Shown here: positions 16,045 through 25,683 of the stretch, piece after piece | Position numbering within the stretch: the stretch's first letter is position 1 | How the letters are laid out: the number at the start of each line of letters is the position of its first letter | NCBI RefSeq assembly: GCF_000819685.1 | Contig: NZ_CDBR01000034.1 | Coordinates: 1-64,000 of the forward strand | Source of the DNA: Aeromonas allosaccharophila | Lineage (GTDB): Bacteria; Pseudomonadota; Gammaproteobacteria; Enterobacterales; Aeromonadaceae | DNA length: 64,000 bases | Direction of reading: 5' to 3' | Notes under the pieces: model-generated | The model's database searches: none | What the model saw: the letters and a program-made list of their open reading frames with translations, nothing else | What the model was told of the DNA's origin: nothing | Program-made: the position numbers and the translations under genes

Positions 16045-18516
16045 CTACATCCCCATCTTCTTCTTGGTGACCCTGGTCGGCATCGCCTCCAGCGGATTAT
16101 CCGGCCAGTAGTGGCGGGGATAGCGCCCCTTCATCTCTTTTTTCACCTGATCGTAAGAGCCAGCCCAGAAGGCGGCCAGATCGGCGGTGATCTGCAGCGG
16201 CCGCTGGGCTGGGGAGAGCAGCTCCACCACCAGCGGCACCCGGCCATCGGCCACGCAGGGGGTCGAACCTTGCCCGAACATCTCCTGAATGCGCACCGGG
16301 ATCACCGGTGCCTGCCCCGGCTGATAGCGGATCCGCACCCGACTGCCGGTGGGCGCCGCAAAGTGGCTCGGCAGCGCCTCGTCCAGCCGCTTGGGCAGTG
16401 GCCAGGGCAGGGATTGACGCAGGATGTCGCCGATGTTGAGCTTCTTCAACTGCTCCAGCCGGGTCATGCCGCTCACCGCTGGCAGCAGCCACTGTTCCAG
16501 AGTGGCCAGCAGGTTTTCCTCGTCCATTGCGGGCCACCTCTCATCGGGCAGCCAGTCGCGGGCGCAGCGCAGACGGGCCAGCAGCCCTTCGCTGCTCTCG
16601 TCCCACGGCAGCACATGCAGCCCCTTGCGGCGGATGCCTTGCAGCAGGCAGCGCCCTTTCTGCTCGTCAGAGAGTTCGGTTAGCGGTCGCTGGCTCAGCA
16701 CCAGTTCACCGATCACCAGCTGGCGCTCGGCGCGCACCCGCTCTTCCCGTTCATCCCAGTCGAACCATTGCCGCTCGCTCACCAGCTCCGGCAGCAGGCG
16801 TACCAGCTCGTCCAGATCGACCGGTTCGGCGATAAAGATTCGGCTGCCGCGATCGTTCTGCCCCATCTCGATGGCGATCAGAGCCCCTTGTCCCTGACAG
16901 GGATGACCTTCTACCAGATCGCAGCTCACCCCACCACTGAGTTGATAGCGGCTGCCGCTGCGCAGCTTGCCGATGCGATCCGGCCAGGCGAGGGCGCAGA
17001 GCAGCCCGAGCCACTGACCCTGCGCATGGGCAGGGCGGGCGCCAAGCCGTTCAAACCAGCGGGCAGCGTTCTGGCGCAGGGCGCTTTGACGGCGGTGGAA
17101 CAGCACGGCGAGGCGCTCCGATCCTCGCAGATCTTCTTCCTGCAGCGCCACCAGATATGCGGCATCGGCGACAATCCCTGTCAGACCTTCAGCTTCCAGC
17201 TCGCGGGCGCGCAGCAGCATGCGGGCGAGGCGAGGGTGGGTACCGAAGGCGGCCATGGCGCGGCCAGCGGCAGTGAGTTGTTGCTCACCCTCCGGCTTCA
17301 TGGCGCCAAGGGCCACCAGCAGCCGCTGGGCGCTGGCCACCGCGGCGGCGGGGGGCCTATCCAGCAGCGGCAGATCTTCCACCCTGGCGCCCCACTGGGC
17401 GGCGTCCAGCAGCAGGCCGGTCAGCTCCTGAGTCAGGATGTCGGGCGGGCTCTGCTCGGCGAGTCGCTCCTGTATCTCGCTGCTCCAGAGCCGGTAGCAG
17501 ACGCCGGGGCCGAGACGACCGGCGCGGCCTGCCCGCTGGGTGGCAGAGGATTTGGCTATCTGGCGGGTCTCCAGTCGGGTGACGCCGCTTTTCAGATCAA
17601 AGGAGGCCCGTCGCTCCAGTCCGCTGTCGATCACCACCGAAATCCCCTCGATGGTGAGGGAGGTCTCCGCCACATTGGTGGTGAGCACCAGCTTACGGCG
17701 GCCCTCAGGTACCGGTTCGATGGCTGCCTGCTGCGCCGCCATATCGAGGCGGCCGTAGAGGGGGGCGAGGATCACATCGTCCGGCAGTTTGTCAGCCAGC
17801 CACTGCGCCAACCGCTCGATCTCACCCTGTCCCGGCAGAAAGACCAGCAGACTGCCATCTTGATCGGCCAGCGCTTCGAGCACCACGGCACCGACCTGCG
17901 GCTCCAGCCACTGCTGGCGGTTGGCGGGGCGGTAGTGGTAGTCGATGGGAAAACCGCGCCCCTCGGAGCGAACCACAGGGGCATCCGGCAACAGGTGCTC
18001 GAGCGCCATGCCATCCAGGGTGGCGGACATCACCAGGAGCTTGAGGTCATCGCGCAGCCCTTGCTGGCTCTCGATGGCGAAGGCCAGCGCGGTATCGGCG
18101 TGCAGGCTGCGTTCGTGGAACTCATCGAAGATCACCAGCGAGACGCCGGTGAGCTCGGGATCCTGCTGCAACATCCGGGTCAGCACCCCTTCGGTGACGA
18201 TCTCGAGCCGGGTCGCTGCGCTGGTGCGGCTCTCGCCACGTACCCGCAGGCCGATGCGATCGCCCACCTTCTCTCCCAGCTGGCGCGCCAGAAAGCTGGC
18301 GATATTGCGCGCCGCGAGGCGCCTTGGCTCCAGCATGATGATGCGTCCGGGCAGCCGGTTCTGGCGCACCAGCTCCAGCGGCAGCAGGGTCGATTTGCCC
18401 GCGCCGGGCGGCGCCTGCAGGATCACGCTGGTGTGGCTGTCGAGGGCGGCAAAGAGTTCGGGCAATACCGAAACGATGGGGAGCTGGGACAAAGCGATGA
18501 GCACCTTCTGTGGCAA
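16045..18516 (-). CDS. hrpB: ATP-dependent helicase HrpB
   Basis: An 823-residue DEAH-box RNA helicase-like protein. Walker A appears as PPGAGKST, motif II as DEFHER (DEFH variant), motif III as SAT, and motif VI as QRAGRAGR in the helicase core (residues 1-370). The HrpB-specific C-terminal domain follows (ending about GRYPRHYWPDNP). Its cellular role is poorly defined. It lies upstream of mrcB as in E. coli. The ATG at 18516 opens a 154-bp divergent gap with thpR. Confidence 0.94.
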   Translation of the reverse strand: MPQKVLIALSQLPIVSVLPELFAALDSHTSVILQAPPGAGKSTLLPLELVRQNRLPGRIIMLEPRRLAARNIASFLARQLGEKVGDRIGLRVRGESRTSAATRLEIVTEGVLTRMLQQDPELTGVSLVIFDEFHERSLHADTALAFAIESQQGLRDDLKLLVMSATLDGMALEHLLPDAPVVRSEGRGFPIDYHYRPANRQQWLEPQVGAVVLEALADQDGSLLVFLPGQGEIERLAQWLADKLPDDVILAPLYGRLDMAAQQAAIEPVPEGRRKLVLTTNVAETSLTIEGISVVIDSGLERRASFDLKSGVTRLETRQIAKSSATQRAGRAGRLGPGVCYRLWSSEIQERLAEQSPPDILTQELTGLLLDAAQWGARVEDLPLLDRPPAAAVASAQRLLVALGAMKPEGEQQLTAAGRAMAAFGTHPRLARMLLRARELEAEGLTGIVADAAYLVALQEEDLRGSERLAVLFHRRQSALRQNAARWFERLGARPAHAQGQWLGLLCALAWPDRIGKLRSGSRYQLSGGVSCDLVEGHPCQGQGALIAIEMGQNDRGSRIFIAEPVDLDELVRLLPELVSERQWFDWDEREERVRAERQLVIGELVLSQRPLTELSDEQKGRCLLQGIRRKGLHVLPWDESSEGLLARLRCARDWLPDERWPAMDEENLLATLEQWLLPAVSGMTRLEQLKKLNIGDILRQSLPWPLPKRLDEALPSHFAAPTGSRVRIRYQPGQAPVIPVRIQEMFGQGSTPCVADGRVPLVVELLSPAQRPLQITADLAAFWAGSYDQVKKEMKGRYPRHYWPDNPLEAMPTRVTKKKMGM

Positions 18517-18670
18517 CCGGTAAAACGGCGCCTATTCTGCCACAGCCACCCGCGCCACCGTGAGTGGATGTGCGGAGATGGTCACTCGGGCGGGCGGCTG
18601 GCGAGACATGGCCGGATGGCTGCCATAGAATGGCCCCATCCAATGAGCGTGAAAAAGGCATTATCACCAC

Positions 18671-19228
18671 ATGGCCAAACTCTTCTTTGCCCTGCCCGTC
18701 AAGGAGCTCGCCCCCGGGCTCATCGCTTGGCGCGATCAGCAGCCCTGGCCCGGTCAGCCGGTGCCGCAAGCCAACCTCCACCTGACCCTGGCCTTTCTGG
18801 GTGAGGCCGATGAGTTGACCACCCGCCGCCTGATCGCCGCCGTAGAGCGTCAGCACTGTCCGCCGCTTGCCATCAGGCTGGATGAGACCGGCTGGTTCAG
18901 CCGGGCCAAGGCCGCCTGGATTGGCCCGAAGGAGTGGCCCAACGAGCTGAATGTGCTGGCCAAGGCGCTGCGTCGCCACGGTGAGAAGCTGCGCCTTGGC
19001 AATGGCGAGCAAGGTTATCGCCCCCATGTCACCCTGTCGCGCAAGGCGGGTGAGGCACCGGCCATCCTGCCAGCCCCAAATTTTCTGCTGCAGGCAGACG
19101 AGTTCTGCCTCTATCAATCCATCTCGACCCCGGACGGGGTACGCTACGAGCCGCTCGCTTGCTGGCCGCTGCGGGCAAGACGCAAAGAGGGATTGGATAA
19201 TGAAGATCAACGGAGGGCAAACCCGTGA
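18671..19228 (+). CDS. thpR: RNA 2',3'-cyclic phosphodiesterase (LigT/ThpR)
   Basis: A 185-residue member of the 2H phosphoesterase superfamily. The two HxTx motifs are HLTL at residues 37-40 and HVTL at 119-122, about 80 residues apart as required. The enzyme opens 2',3'-cyclic phosphates and in vitro ligates tRNA halves. Its last codons overlap the GTG start of sfsA by 4 nt, so the two are probably translationally coupled. Confidence 0.92.
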   Translation: MAKLFFALPVKELAPGLIAWRDQQPWPGQPVPQANLHLTLAFLGEADELTTRRLIAAVERQHCPPLAIRLDETGWFSRAKAAWIGPKEWPNELNVLAKALRRHGEKLRLGNGEQGYRPHVTLSRKAGEAPAILPAPNFLLQADEFCLYQSISTPDGVRYEPLACWPLRARRKEGLDNEDQRRANP

Positions 19229-19968
19229 TCTTTGATCCCCCCCTGCAATCGGGCCAGTTGGTGGCCCGCTACAAGCGCTTTCTGACCGATGTGCAACTCG
19301 ATAACGGCGAGCTGATCACCATCCACTGCGCCAATACCGGTGCCATGACCGGTTGTGCCGATCCGGGCACCCGGGTCTGGTACTCCACCTCCGACAACCC
19401 CAAGCGCAAACTACCCAACAGCTGGGAGATCACCGAGAGCCCGGCGGGCCACTTTATCTGCGTCAACACGGCGCGCGCCAACCAGATCGCCCGGGAGCTT
19501 ATCGAGCAGAATGCCATCGCCCCGCTGGCGGGTTATCGCCGGTTGCGCACCGAGGTGAAGTATGGCGAAGAGAACAGTCGCATCGATCTGCTGCTGGAAG
19601 ATGACGAGAAGGGCAATTGTTACATCGAGGTAAAATCTGTCACCCTGCTCGACGAGCGTGATCAACCGGGCATGGGTTACTTCCCTGATGCCGTAACTGC
19701 CCGTGGTGCCAAGCATTTACGGGAATTGATGGCCATGAAAGCAGCGGGCCACCGAGCCGTGCTGCTTTTTATGGTGTTGCACTCCGGAATAAGCCGGATG
19801 CGCCCTGCAACCCATATAGATCCGCACTATAGTCTGCTAATTGAGCAGTCAATTGCGGCGGGGGTTGAAATTTTATGCTATCGGCCCCATGTTGGGGTGC
19901 ATGGCATGGTGGCCCAAAGTTTCATCCCATTTGAATCTGGTCACCTGTTACCCGAGGGGAGTGCATAA
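19225..19968 (+). CDS. sfsA: SfsA (sugar fermentation stimulation protein)
   Basis: A 247-residue protein of the SfsA family, with [21 protein letters not shown] and [16 protein letters not shown]. The last two carry the conserved acidic and Lys residues of a PD-(D/E)xK-like nuclease fold, with an N-terminal OB-like part. It was found by its effect on maltose fermentation genes in E. coli, and its molecular activity is unclear. It starts with GTG at 19225, preceded by GGAGG at 19212. It is followed by dksA, as in E. coli. Confidence 0.93.
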   Translation: MIFDPPLQSGQLVARYKRFLTDVQLDNGELITIHCANTGAMTGCADPGTRVWYSTSDNPKRKLPNSWEITESPAGHFICVNTARANQIARELIEQNAIAPLAGYRRLRTEVKYGEENSRIDLLLEDDEKGNCYIEVKSVTLLDERDQPGMGYFPDAVTARGAKHLRELMAMKAAGHRAVLLFMVLHSGISRMRPATHIDPHYSLLIEQSIAAGVEILCYRPHVGVHGMVAQSFIPFESGHLLPEGSA

Positions 19969-20087
19969 ATATTGGAGTGGGTAACATTATTGGTACGGCT
20001 CGTTTGCTTACCCGTTACCCTTCTGCTATAGATGTCGCCCTCAATTTATGGATGGCACGGGTAGCGTGCTGAATTAGGAGACAGGGC

Positions 20088-20537
20088 ATGCCAACAGGCG
20101 AAAACAGGAAATCTCTGGGCCCCCTGGCCATTGCGGGTGTCGCGCCTTACCAGGAAAAGCCGGGTGAGGAGTACATGAATGACCAACAAAAGGCGCATTT
20201 TCGCAAGATCCTGGGTGCCTGGCGCAACCAACTGATGCAGGAAGTTGATCGTACCGTCGACCATATGAAAGACGAGGCTGCCAACTTCCCGGATCCCGTG
20301 GATCGTGCCGCGCAAGAAGAAGAGTTCGCTCTTGAACTGCGTACCCGCGACCGTGAACGCAAGCTGATCAAGAAGATCGAGAAGACCTTGCAGCTGCTTG
20401 AAGACGATGATTTCGGTTACTGCGAACACTGCGGTATCGAGATCGGTATCCGTCGTCTGGAAGCCCGTCCGACTGCCGACCTCTGTGTCGATTGCAAGAC
20501 GCTGGCCGAGATCAAGGAAAAACAGATGGCCGGTTGA
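20088..20537 (+). CDS. dksA: RNA polymerase-binding transcription factor DksA
   Basis: A 149-residue protein that binds RNA polymerase in the secondary channel and, with ppGpp, reshapes transcription at rRNA and amino-acid promoters. A helical coiled coil ends in the DxxDxA tip (DPVDRA, Asp69 and Asp72). A four-Cys zinc finger follows (CEHC and CVDC). The start MPTGENRKS agrees with E. coli DksA, so a shorter start at MNDQQ is rejected. It has its own upstream gap and a strong downstream terminator. Confidence 0.97.
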   Translation: MPTGENRKSLGPLAIAGVAPYQEKPGEEYMNDQQKAHFRKILGAWRNQLMQEVDRTVDHMKDEAANFPDPVDRAAQEEEFALELRTRDRERKLIKKIEKTLQLLEDDDFGYCEHCGIEIGIRRLEARPTADLCVDCKTLAEIKEKQMAG

Positions 20538-20557
20538 TCCCGACCCTCTGGTATATG

Positions 20558-20587
20558 AAAAAGGGAGCTCGCGGGCTCCCTTTTTTA
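20558..20587 (+). terminator. Terminator after dksA
   Basis: AAAAAGGGAGC and GCTCCCTTTTTT form a clean stem with a TCGCGG loop, 20 nt past the dksA stop. Confidence 0.92.
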
Positions 20588-20648
20588 TTGAGCTTTTGGC
20601 GGTCGCCCCCCAGAATGCAGCCTCAATGAATCGCTTACCCGAACTGTC

Positions 20649-21557
20649 ATGCCCGTGAATACCCCGTCCTCATCCCTTGTGCGCCCCTATGTCGGCCGCT
20701 TTGCTCCCTCACCTTCCGGCCCGCTTCATTTCGGTTCGCTGATCGCCGCCCTCGGCAGCTTTTTGCAGGCCAGAGCGCAGCAGGGACGCTGGCTGGTGCG
20801 CATCGAAGATATCGATCCGCCGCGGGAGATGGCAGGGGCAGCGCACCTGATCCTCAAGACCCTTGAGGCATATGGCCTCGAGTGGGATGGGGAGGTGATG
20901 TTCCAGAGCGCGCGCCACCGCCGTTATGACGAGATCATCGACCAGCTCTATCGGGCGGGGGATCTCTACTGGTGCCGCTGCACCCGGCGCGAAATCATGG
21001 CCGCGGGTGGTCTCTACAGCGGCCACTGCCGCACCCTCGGGCTGACGGCAGAGGGATGTGCCGCCCGGCTGCGCCAGCACCATCCGGTCTACCACTTCGA
21101 TGATCGCTTGCAGGGCCATATTGCGGTCCCGGCGGCGCTTGCCGAGGAGGATTTCATTATCCGCCGCCGCGACGGGCTCTACGCCTACAACCTGGCGGTG
21201 GTGGTGGATGATATGGACAGCGGCATCACCGAGATAGTGCGCGGCGCCGATCTGCTGGAACCCACGGTGCGCCAGATTGCCCTCTACCAGACCCTGGGGG
21301 CGCCGGTGCCCGATTGGGTGCACCTGCCGCTGGCGGTGCTGGCCGATGGCAACAAGCTCTCCAAGCAGAACCATGCGCCAGCGCTGGCGCTCGATGAGGT
21401 GCGCCCGGCCCTGTGGCAGGCACTGCACTTCCTCGGCCAGTGCCCGCCGCCCGAGCTGATGGCGAGCCGGATTGACGAGATCATCCGGTGGGGTATCGCT
21501 AACTGGCAGCTCGAACGGGTGCCAGCCAGCGAGAAGATCCCGCTGGACATTGAGTAA
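20649..21557 (+). CDS. gluQ: Glutamyl-Q tRNA(Asp) synthetase
   Basis: A 302-residue truncated glutamyl-tRNA synthetase that lacks the anticodon-binding domain and glutamylates queuosine in tRNA(Asp). The class I motif appears as [12 protein letters not shown] and the KMSKS-like loop as NKLSKQN. The zinc ligands are in WCRCTRREI, with a further Cys/Tyr in LYSGHC. It makes functional contact with queG at 36205, which completes queuosine synthesis. The pcnB leader begins directly after its stop. Confidence 0.95.
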   Translation: MPVNTPSSSLVRPYVGRFAPSPSGPLHFGSLIAALGSFLQARAQQGRWLVRIEDIDPPREMAGAAHLILKTLEAYGLEWDGEVMFQSARHRRYDEIIDQLYRAGDLYWCRCTRREIMAAGGLYSGHCRTLGLTAEGCAARLRQHHPVYHFDDRLQGHIAVPAALAEEDFIIRRRDGLYAYNLAVVVDDMDSGITEIVRGADLLEPTVRQIALYQTLGAPVPDWVHLPLAVLADGNKLSKQNHAPALALDEVRPALWQALHFLGQCPPPELMASRIDEIIRWGIANWQLERVPASEKIPLDIE

Positions 21558-21656
21558 AGAGAGCCGGTTTTCGTGTAATAGGACGTGAGCTGGGCGCAGA
21601 TAGACCGCTATTTTTGCTGGCGACCTGTTTCATTCGGGATCAATTGCCAGCACGGT

Positions 21657-21685
21657 TTTTCATTTGTGCAGGCGTGAGCTATGCA
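21657..21685 (+). promoter_or_regulatory. Promoter-like element in repeat copy two
   Basis: TTTTCA at 21657-21662 and TATGCA at 21680-21685 are separated by exactly 17 nt. The -10 is weaker than that of copy three. Confidence 0.4.
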
Positions 21686-21745
21686 CAGGTAGACCGCTAT
21701 TTTTTGGCCCGGTTTGATTCAAATGAGCTGAAGTAACCGCATGGT

Positions 21746-21774
21746 TTTTCATTTGGTCAGGCGTGAGCTATGAT
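21746..21774 (+). promoter_or_regulatory. Probable pcnB promoter in repeat copy three
   Basis: TTTTCA (21746-21751) and TATGAT (21769-21774) are separated by 17 nt. The -10 matches five of six consensus bases. Transcription would start near 21781, giving a leader of about 45 nt to the pcnB start. Confidence 0.5.
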
Positions 21775-21827
21775 AGGCCGCTATTTTTTGGCCTCCCGTC
21801 AATTTAGAAGTCATGAAGAGGTGTACC

Positions 21828-23288
21828 ATTTTTTCCCAGATCGCAAACTTTTGCCGCAAGGTGCTCGGCAAGGAAGACGGCGAGCAGTCGGTGGAATCCC
21901 CCATTCCAGCCCGTGTCGCCGGTCAACGTCGTACCTTAAGCCGTGATCAGCACCCTATTTCGCGCAAAGAGATCAGCGAGAATGCACTCAAGGTGCTCTA
22001 TCGCCTGAACAAAGGGGGCTATGAGGCCTACCTGGTCGGCGGCGGAGTCCGGGATATTTTGCTCGGGAAGACGCCCAAGGATTTCGACATCGCAACCGAT
22101 GCGACGCCGGAGCAGATCAAGGCGCTGTTCAGCAACTGCCGCCTGATTGGCCGTCGTTTCCGCCTTGCCCACATTGTCTTTGGTCGTGACGTGATCGAAG
22201 TGGCCACCTTCCGGGGTCACCACCATCAGGTCAATACCAGCAAACATGTGTCGGCCCAGTCTGATGAAGGCATGCTGCTGCGTGACAACGTCTACGGAAC
22301 CATCGAAGAGGATGCCGAGCGCCGTGACTTTACCGTCAACGCCCTCTACTACAGTGCCAAGGATTTCACCCTGCACGATTTCGAAGGGGGTCTGGAAGAT
22401 CTGGCCGAGCGCAAGCTTGAGCTGATCGGTGATCCCGAGACCCGTTATCGTGAGGATCCGGTGCGGATGCTGCGCGCCGTGCGCTTTGCCGCCAAGCTGG
22501 ACATGACCATCAGCCCGCGTACCGCCGCCCCCATCAAGGAGCTGGCGCCGCTGCTGCAAGATATCCCTGCTGCTCGCCTGTTTGAGGAGACCCTCAAGCT
22601 GTTCCTGGCTGGCGATGGTCTGGCGACCTACAAGCTGCTGCGCGAGTATGGCCTGTTCCAGCAGTTGTTCCCGCAAGTCGCTGCGCTGTTTACCCCGCAC
22701 GGTAACTCGCCCTGTGAGCAGCTGATTGAGCTGGCGCTGATCGATACCGACACCCGTGTCCGTGAAGATAAACGCGTCACTCCCGCCTTCCTCTACGCCA
22801 CCCTGCTGTGGGGCGCTGTCGAGGCCCGTGGTCGGGTGCTGGAGAACGAGAGCGGCCTGCCCTGGTATGACGCCTTCATGCTGGCGATCAACGAGGTGCT
22901 GGACAATCAGGTGCGGATCATCGCCGTTCCCCGCCGTTTCACCACCGATGTGCGCGACATCTGGGCACTGCAACAGCGTCTGACCCGTCGTCAGGGCAAG
23001 CACCCCGAGCGCGCCATGGAGCATCCCAAGTTCCGCGCGGCGTACGACTTCCTGTTGCTGCGCAACCGGGTCGAGCGTGGTCTCGGCGAGCTGGCCAGCT
23101 GGTGGGAGCGCTATGTCGCCTCCAATCCGGATGTGCGCCCGCAACTGCAGCGCGAAGCGACTCGTCGCCCGGCGAGCGGTGAGCGTACCCCGGCCGGTGA
23201 GGCCCGCAGCAACGATGGCGAGAAGCGCAGCAGCAACAGCCGCAACCGTCGTCGCCCCCGTCGCCGCAAACCGAAAGTGGCCGAGTGA
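21828..23288 (+). CDS. pcnB: Poly(A) polymerase I, probably starting at AUU
   Basis: A 486-residue enzyme (from 21828) that adds poly(A) tails to RNA and so speeds decay. The nucleotidyltransferase motif is GGGVRDILLGKTPKDFDIATDA, followed by the RNA-binding core (HRGHHHQV; DFTVNALYYS; GDPETRYREDPVRMLRAVRFA). The tail is Arg/Lys-rich ([13 protein letters not shown]). The E. coli gene is known to start at an AUU directly before the FxxxANFCRKVL segment, and here ATT at 21828-21830 precedes FSQIANFCRKVL, with AGAGGTG 4 nt before it. An ATG at 21813 has no ribosome site of its own and overlaps that sequence. AUU is therefore the likelier start; the ATG remains possible. pcnB overlaps folK by 4 nt. 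Confidence 0.9.
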   Translation: MFSQIANFCRKVLGKEDGEQSVESPIPARVAGQRRTLSRDQHPISRKEISENALKVLYRLNKGGYEAYLVGGGVRDILLGKTPKDFDIATDATPEQIKALFSNCRLIGRRFRLAHIVFGRDVIEVATFRGHHHQVNTSKHVSAQSDEGMLLRDNVYGTIEEDAERRDFTVNALYYSAKDFTLHDFEGGLEDLAERKLELIGDPETRYREDPVRMLRAVRFAAKLDMTISPRTAAPIKELAPLLQDIPAARLFEETLKLFLAGDGLATYKLLREYGLFQQLFPQVAALFTPHGNSPCEQLIELALIDTDTRVREDKRVTPAFLYATLLWGAVEARGRVLENESGLPWYDAFMLAINEVLDNQVRIIAVPRRFTTDVRDIWALQQRLTRRQGKHPERAMEHPKFRAAYDFLLLRNRVERGLGELASWWERYVASNPDVRPQLQREATRRPASGERTPAGEARSNDGEKRSSNSRNRRRPRRRKPKVAE

Positions 23289-23809
23289 CAACAGACGTGA
23301 TGACCGAGGTCTTCATCGCCATAGGTTCCAACCTGTCTGACCCGCTGGGTCAGGCTCGTCGCGCCGTCGCTGCGTTGGCAAGGTTGCCGGAATCAGTGCT
23401 GGTGGAGGCCTCGTCGTTTTACAGCAGCCGCCCCATGGGGCCTGCTGACCAACCGGACTACGTCAATGCCGTAGCCCGGCTCAACACCCGGCTCGCGCCC
23501 CTTGCGCTGCTGGATCAATTACAAAAAATCGAGCTGGAACAGGGACGTGTGCGCAAAGATGAGCGGTGGGGGCCGAGAACCCTGGATCTCGATCTGCTGC
23601 TCTATGGGGATCAGGTGATCAACCATGAGCGCCTGATCGTACCCCACTACGGTATGAAGGAGCGGGAGTTCGTGCTGCTGCCCCTTGCCGAAATTGCGCC
23701 TGCTCTGGTGCTGCCCTGCGGCACCCCGCTCGCCCGACTGGTTGCCCGCTGCCCGCACAATGATTTGGCCATCATTGCCCCGCGTGCAGACGTACAGGAG
23801 CCTCTATGA
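23285..23809 (+). CDS. folK: 2-amino-4-hydroxy-6-hydroxymethyldihydropteridine pyrophosphokinase (HPPK)
   Basis: A 174-residue enzyme of folate synthesis that pyrophosphorylates 6-hydroxymethyl-dihydropterin. It has the N-terminal signature [10 protein letters not shown] and the ATP/Mg-binding stretch [16 protein letters not shown]. The GTG at 23285 overlaps the stop of pcnB, and an ATG at 23300 could also serve. It overlaps panB by 4 nt. Confidence 0.94.
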   Translation: MTTDVMTEVFIAIGSNLSDPLGQARRAVAALARLPESVLVEASSFYSSRPMGPADQPDYVNAVARLNTRLAPLALLDQLQKIELEQGRVRKDERWGPRTLDLDLLLYGDQVINHERLIVPHYGMKEREFVLLPLAEIAPALVLPCGTPLARLVARCPHNDLAIIAPRADVQEPL

Positions 23810-24600
23810 GCAAGATCACCACCGCCAGCCTGCTGAAGATGAAGCAGGACGGTCAAAAGTTCACCGCCATCACCGCCTATGATGCCACCTTTGCCAAGCT
23901 GTTCGACGACGAGGGCGCGCACGTGCTGCTCATCGGCGATTCGTTGGGCATGGTGCTGCAAGGGGGTCAGGATACCCTGGCGGTCAACATGGATGAGATG
24001 GTCTATCACACCCGCTGTGTGGCGCGCGGTGCCAGCAAGGCACTGGTGGTCGCCGACATGCCGTTCATGAGCTACGCCACGCCGGAGCAGACTTACCAGA
24101 ATGCGGCCCGCCTGATGGCAGCCGGTGCCCGCATGGTGAAGATGGAAGGGGGCGACTGGTTGTGCGACTCCATCCGCCACCTCACCCGCAACGGGGTGCC
24201 GGTGTGTGGTCACCTCGGCCTCACCCCGCAATCCGTCCATGTCTTTGGCGGCTTCAAGGTGCAGGGGCGCGACGAGTTTCAGGCGCAAGAGATCTACCGT
24301 CAGGCCCTCGAACTGCAAGCGGCCGGTATCCAGCTGCTGGTGCTCGAGTGTGTGCCCACTGCGCTGGCCGAGCGCATCACCAAGGCGCTGCGCATCCCGG
24401 TGATCGGCATCGGAGCCGGCCCCGCGACCGACGGCCAGATCCTGGTGATGCACGATGCCTTTGGCGTCACCTCCGGCTATGTGCCCAAGTTCACCAAGAA
24501 CTTTCTGGCTGAGACCGGCGATGTGCGTGCCGCCATCCGCCTCTATGTCCAGCAGGTGAGCGAGGGGAGCTTCCCCGGCCCGGAGCACTGCTTCAACTGA
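23806..24600 (+). CDS. panB: 3-methyl-2-oxobutanoate hydroxymethyltransferase (KPHMT)
   Basis: A 264-residue enzyme that makes ketopantoate from 2-oxoisovalerate and methylene-THF in pantothenate synthesis. The segments [45 protein letters not shown] and HDAFGV are family hallmarks including metal-binding Asp residues. It lies between folK and panC as in other gammaproteobacteria. Confidence 0.96.
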   Translation: MSKITTASLLKMKQDGQKFTAITAYDATFAKLFDDEGAHVLLIGDSLGMVLQGGQDTLAVNMDEMVYHTRCVARGASKALVVADMPFMSYATPEQTYQNAARLMAAGARMVKMEGGDWLCDSIRHLTRNGVPVCGHLGLTPQSVHVFGGFKVQGRDEFQAQEIYRQALELQAAGIQLLVLECVPTALAERITKALRIPVIGIGAGPATDGQILVMHDAFGVTSGYVPKFTKNFLAETGDVRAAIRLYVQQVSEGSFPGPEHCFN

Positions 24601-24689
24601 TCCTGGCTGTTGCACGATGGGGGCTGCGGCCCCCGTCTCTGCTTGTCAGCCTCGCACAGTTAATCCGTATAGCTAATCCGTATCTTATT

Positions 24690-24804
24690 GATTCATCTAA
24701 AGGTGAACTGCTGATAGCCATGCTCGTGCCTCATCCCGCCCGAGCGCTAGCGGTGGATGCAACCCGTCTCTCTTTTTGATTTATCGGAAGGTGAACTGCT
24801 GATG
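24690..24804 (+). repeat. Duplicated 27-nt leader element before panC
   Basis: TGATTCATCTAAAGGTGAAC continuing to TGCTGAT at 24690-24716 is repeated with few changes at 24777-24803, 87 bp downstream. The second copy is the ribosome-binding region and start of panC (its last ATG is at 24802). In the first copy the same context reads CTGATAGCC, without a start codon. Whether it is a relic of a duplication or a regulatory decoy is not known. Confidence 0.6.
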
Positions 24805-25659
24805 TTGGTCGTAAATAATCCCGTCGTTCTGCGTGAGCAGATCAGCCAATGGCGTCGTGAAGGGCGTGCCATCGCATTCGTGCCCACCATGGGCAACCTG
24901 CATCAGGGCCACCTGACCCTGGTGAAAGAGGCGCACAGCCACGCCGAGAAGGTGGTGGTCAGCATCTTTGTCAACCCGATGCAGTTCGACAAGGCCGAGG
25001 ATCTCGCCAACTACCCGCGCACCCTCGAGCAGGATTGCGCTGCGCTGGAAGTCGCTGGCGTCGACATGGTGTTCACCCCGACCCCGGAGATCATGTATCC
25101 GCAGGGGCTGGCGAGCCAGACCTTCGTCGAGGTGCCGGGCCTCTCCGGCCTGCTGGAAGGGGCGCTGCGCCCGGGTCACTTCCGCGGGGTCAGCACCGTC
25201 GTCACCAAGCTGTTCAATCTGGTGCAGCCGGATGTGGCCTGCTTTGGCCAGAAGGATTACCAGCAGCTGGCGCTTATTCGCAAGATGGTGGCCGATATGG
25301 CGATGCCCATCGAGATCGTCGGTGTGCCCACCGTGCGGGCCGAAGACGGGCTGGCGCTCTCCTCGCGCAACGGCTACCTGACTGCCGCCGAGCGGGCTAT
25401 TGCCCCCGAGCTGGCACGCACCATGAACTGGATCGCCGAGCAGATTGAAGCGGGTGACCACCACCTGCCCTCCTTGGTGGCGCAGGCAAGCCAGCGTCTC
25501 GACAATGCCGGTTTCCGTACCGATGCCATCGACATCGTCGATGCCGCTACCCTCGAATCCGCCACCGACGAGAGCGCGCAGTTGGTGATCCTGATGGCCG
25601 CGTATCTTGGCAAGGCCCGCCTTATCGACAATCAAGTGGTCACGCTGCAGCAAGCCTGA
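24802..25659 (+). CDS. panC: Pantothenate synthetase
   Basis: A 285-residue enzyme that condenses pantoate and beta-alanine with ATP. The active-site segments are [11 protein letters not shown] (HIGH-like), FGQKDYQQL and LSSRNGYL. The ATG at 24802 gives the family-typical start ([15 protein letters not shown]). GGAAGG lies about 10 nt upstream. An extension to 24757 is unsupported. panD, which usually follows in other enterics, is absent here. Confidence 0.95.
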   Translation: MLVVNNPVVLREQISQWRREGRAIAFVPTMGNLHQGHLTLVKEAHSHAEKVVVSIFVNPMQFDKAEDLANYPRTLEQDCAALEVAGVDMVFTPTPEIMYPQGLASQTFVEVPGLSGLLEGALRPGHFRGVSTVVTKLFNLVQPDVACFGQKDYQQLALIRKMVADMAMPIEIVGVPTVRAEDGLALSSRNGYLTAAERAIAPELARTMNWIAEQIEAGDHHLPSLVAQASQRLDNAGFRTDAIDIVDAATLESATDESAQLVILMAAYLGKARLIDNQVVTLQQA

Positions 25660-25683
25660 GCCCGCCACAACCAGGAGGACCCC

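Larger units (their letters stand above)
21566..21791 (+). repeat. Three diverged ~88-bp tandem repeats upstream of pcnB
   Basis: Copies begin at about 21566, 21654 and 21743 (spacing 88 and 89 bp). Each has the core GTGAGCT followed by a variable 6-8 nt and GACCGCTATTTTT or GGCCGCTATTTTTT. Copies two and three also share GGTTTTTCATTTG, and the stretches between cores resemble each other weakly, so this is a diverged tandem duplication. Copy one is the most divergent. The repeats place promoter-like elements in series before pcnB (see separate entries). I find no match in known mobile repeats such as REP, ERIC or MITEs. Confidence 0.8.

Noticed and set aside
21558-21812. The pcnB leader repeats as a CRISPR or REP-type array
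   Set aside because: Only three diverged copies with promoter-like content and no short conserved palindrome, which fits tandem duplication better.
24616-24640. A GGGGGC/GCCCCC hairpin between panB and panC as a terminator
   Set aside because: The stem is short and not followed by a T run, so it is at most a weak attenuator.
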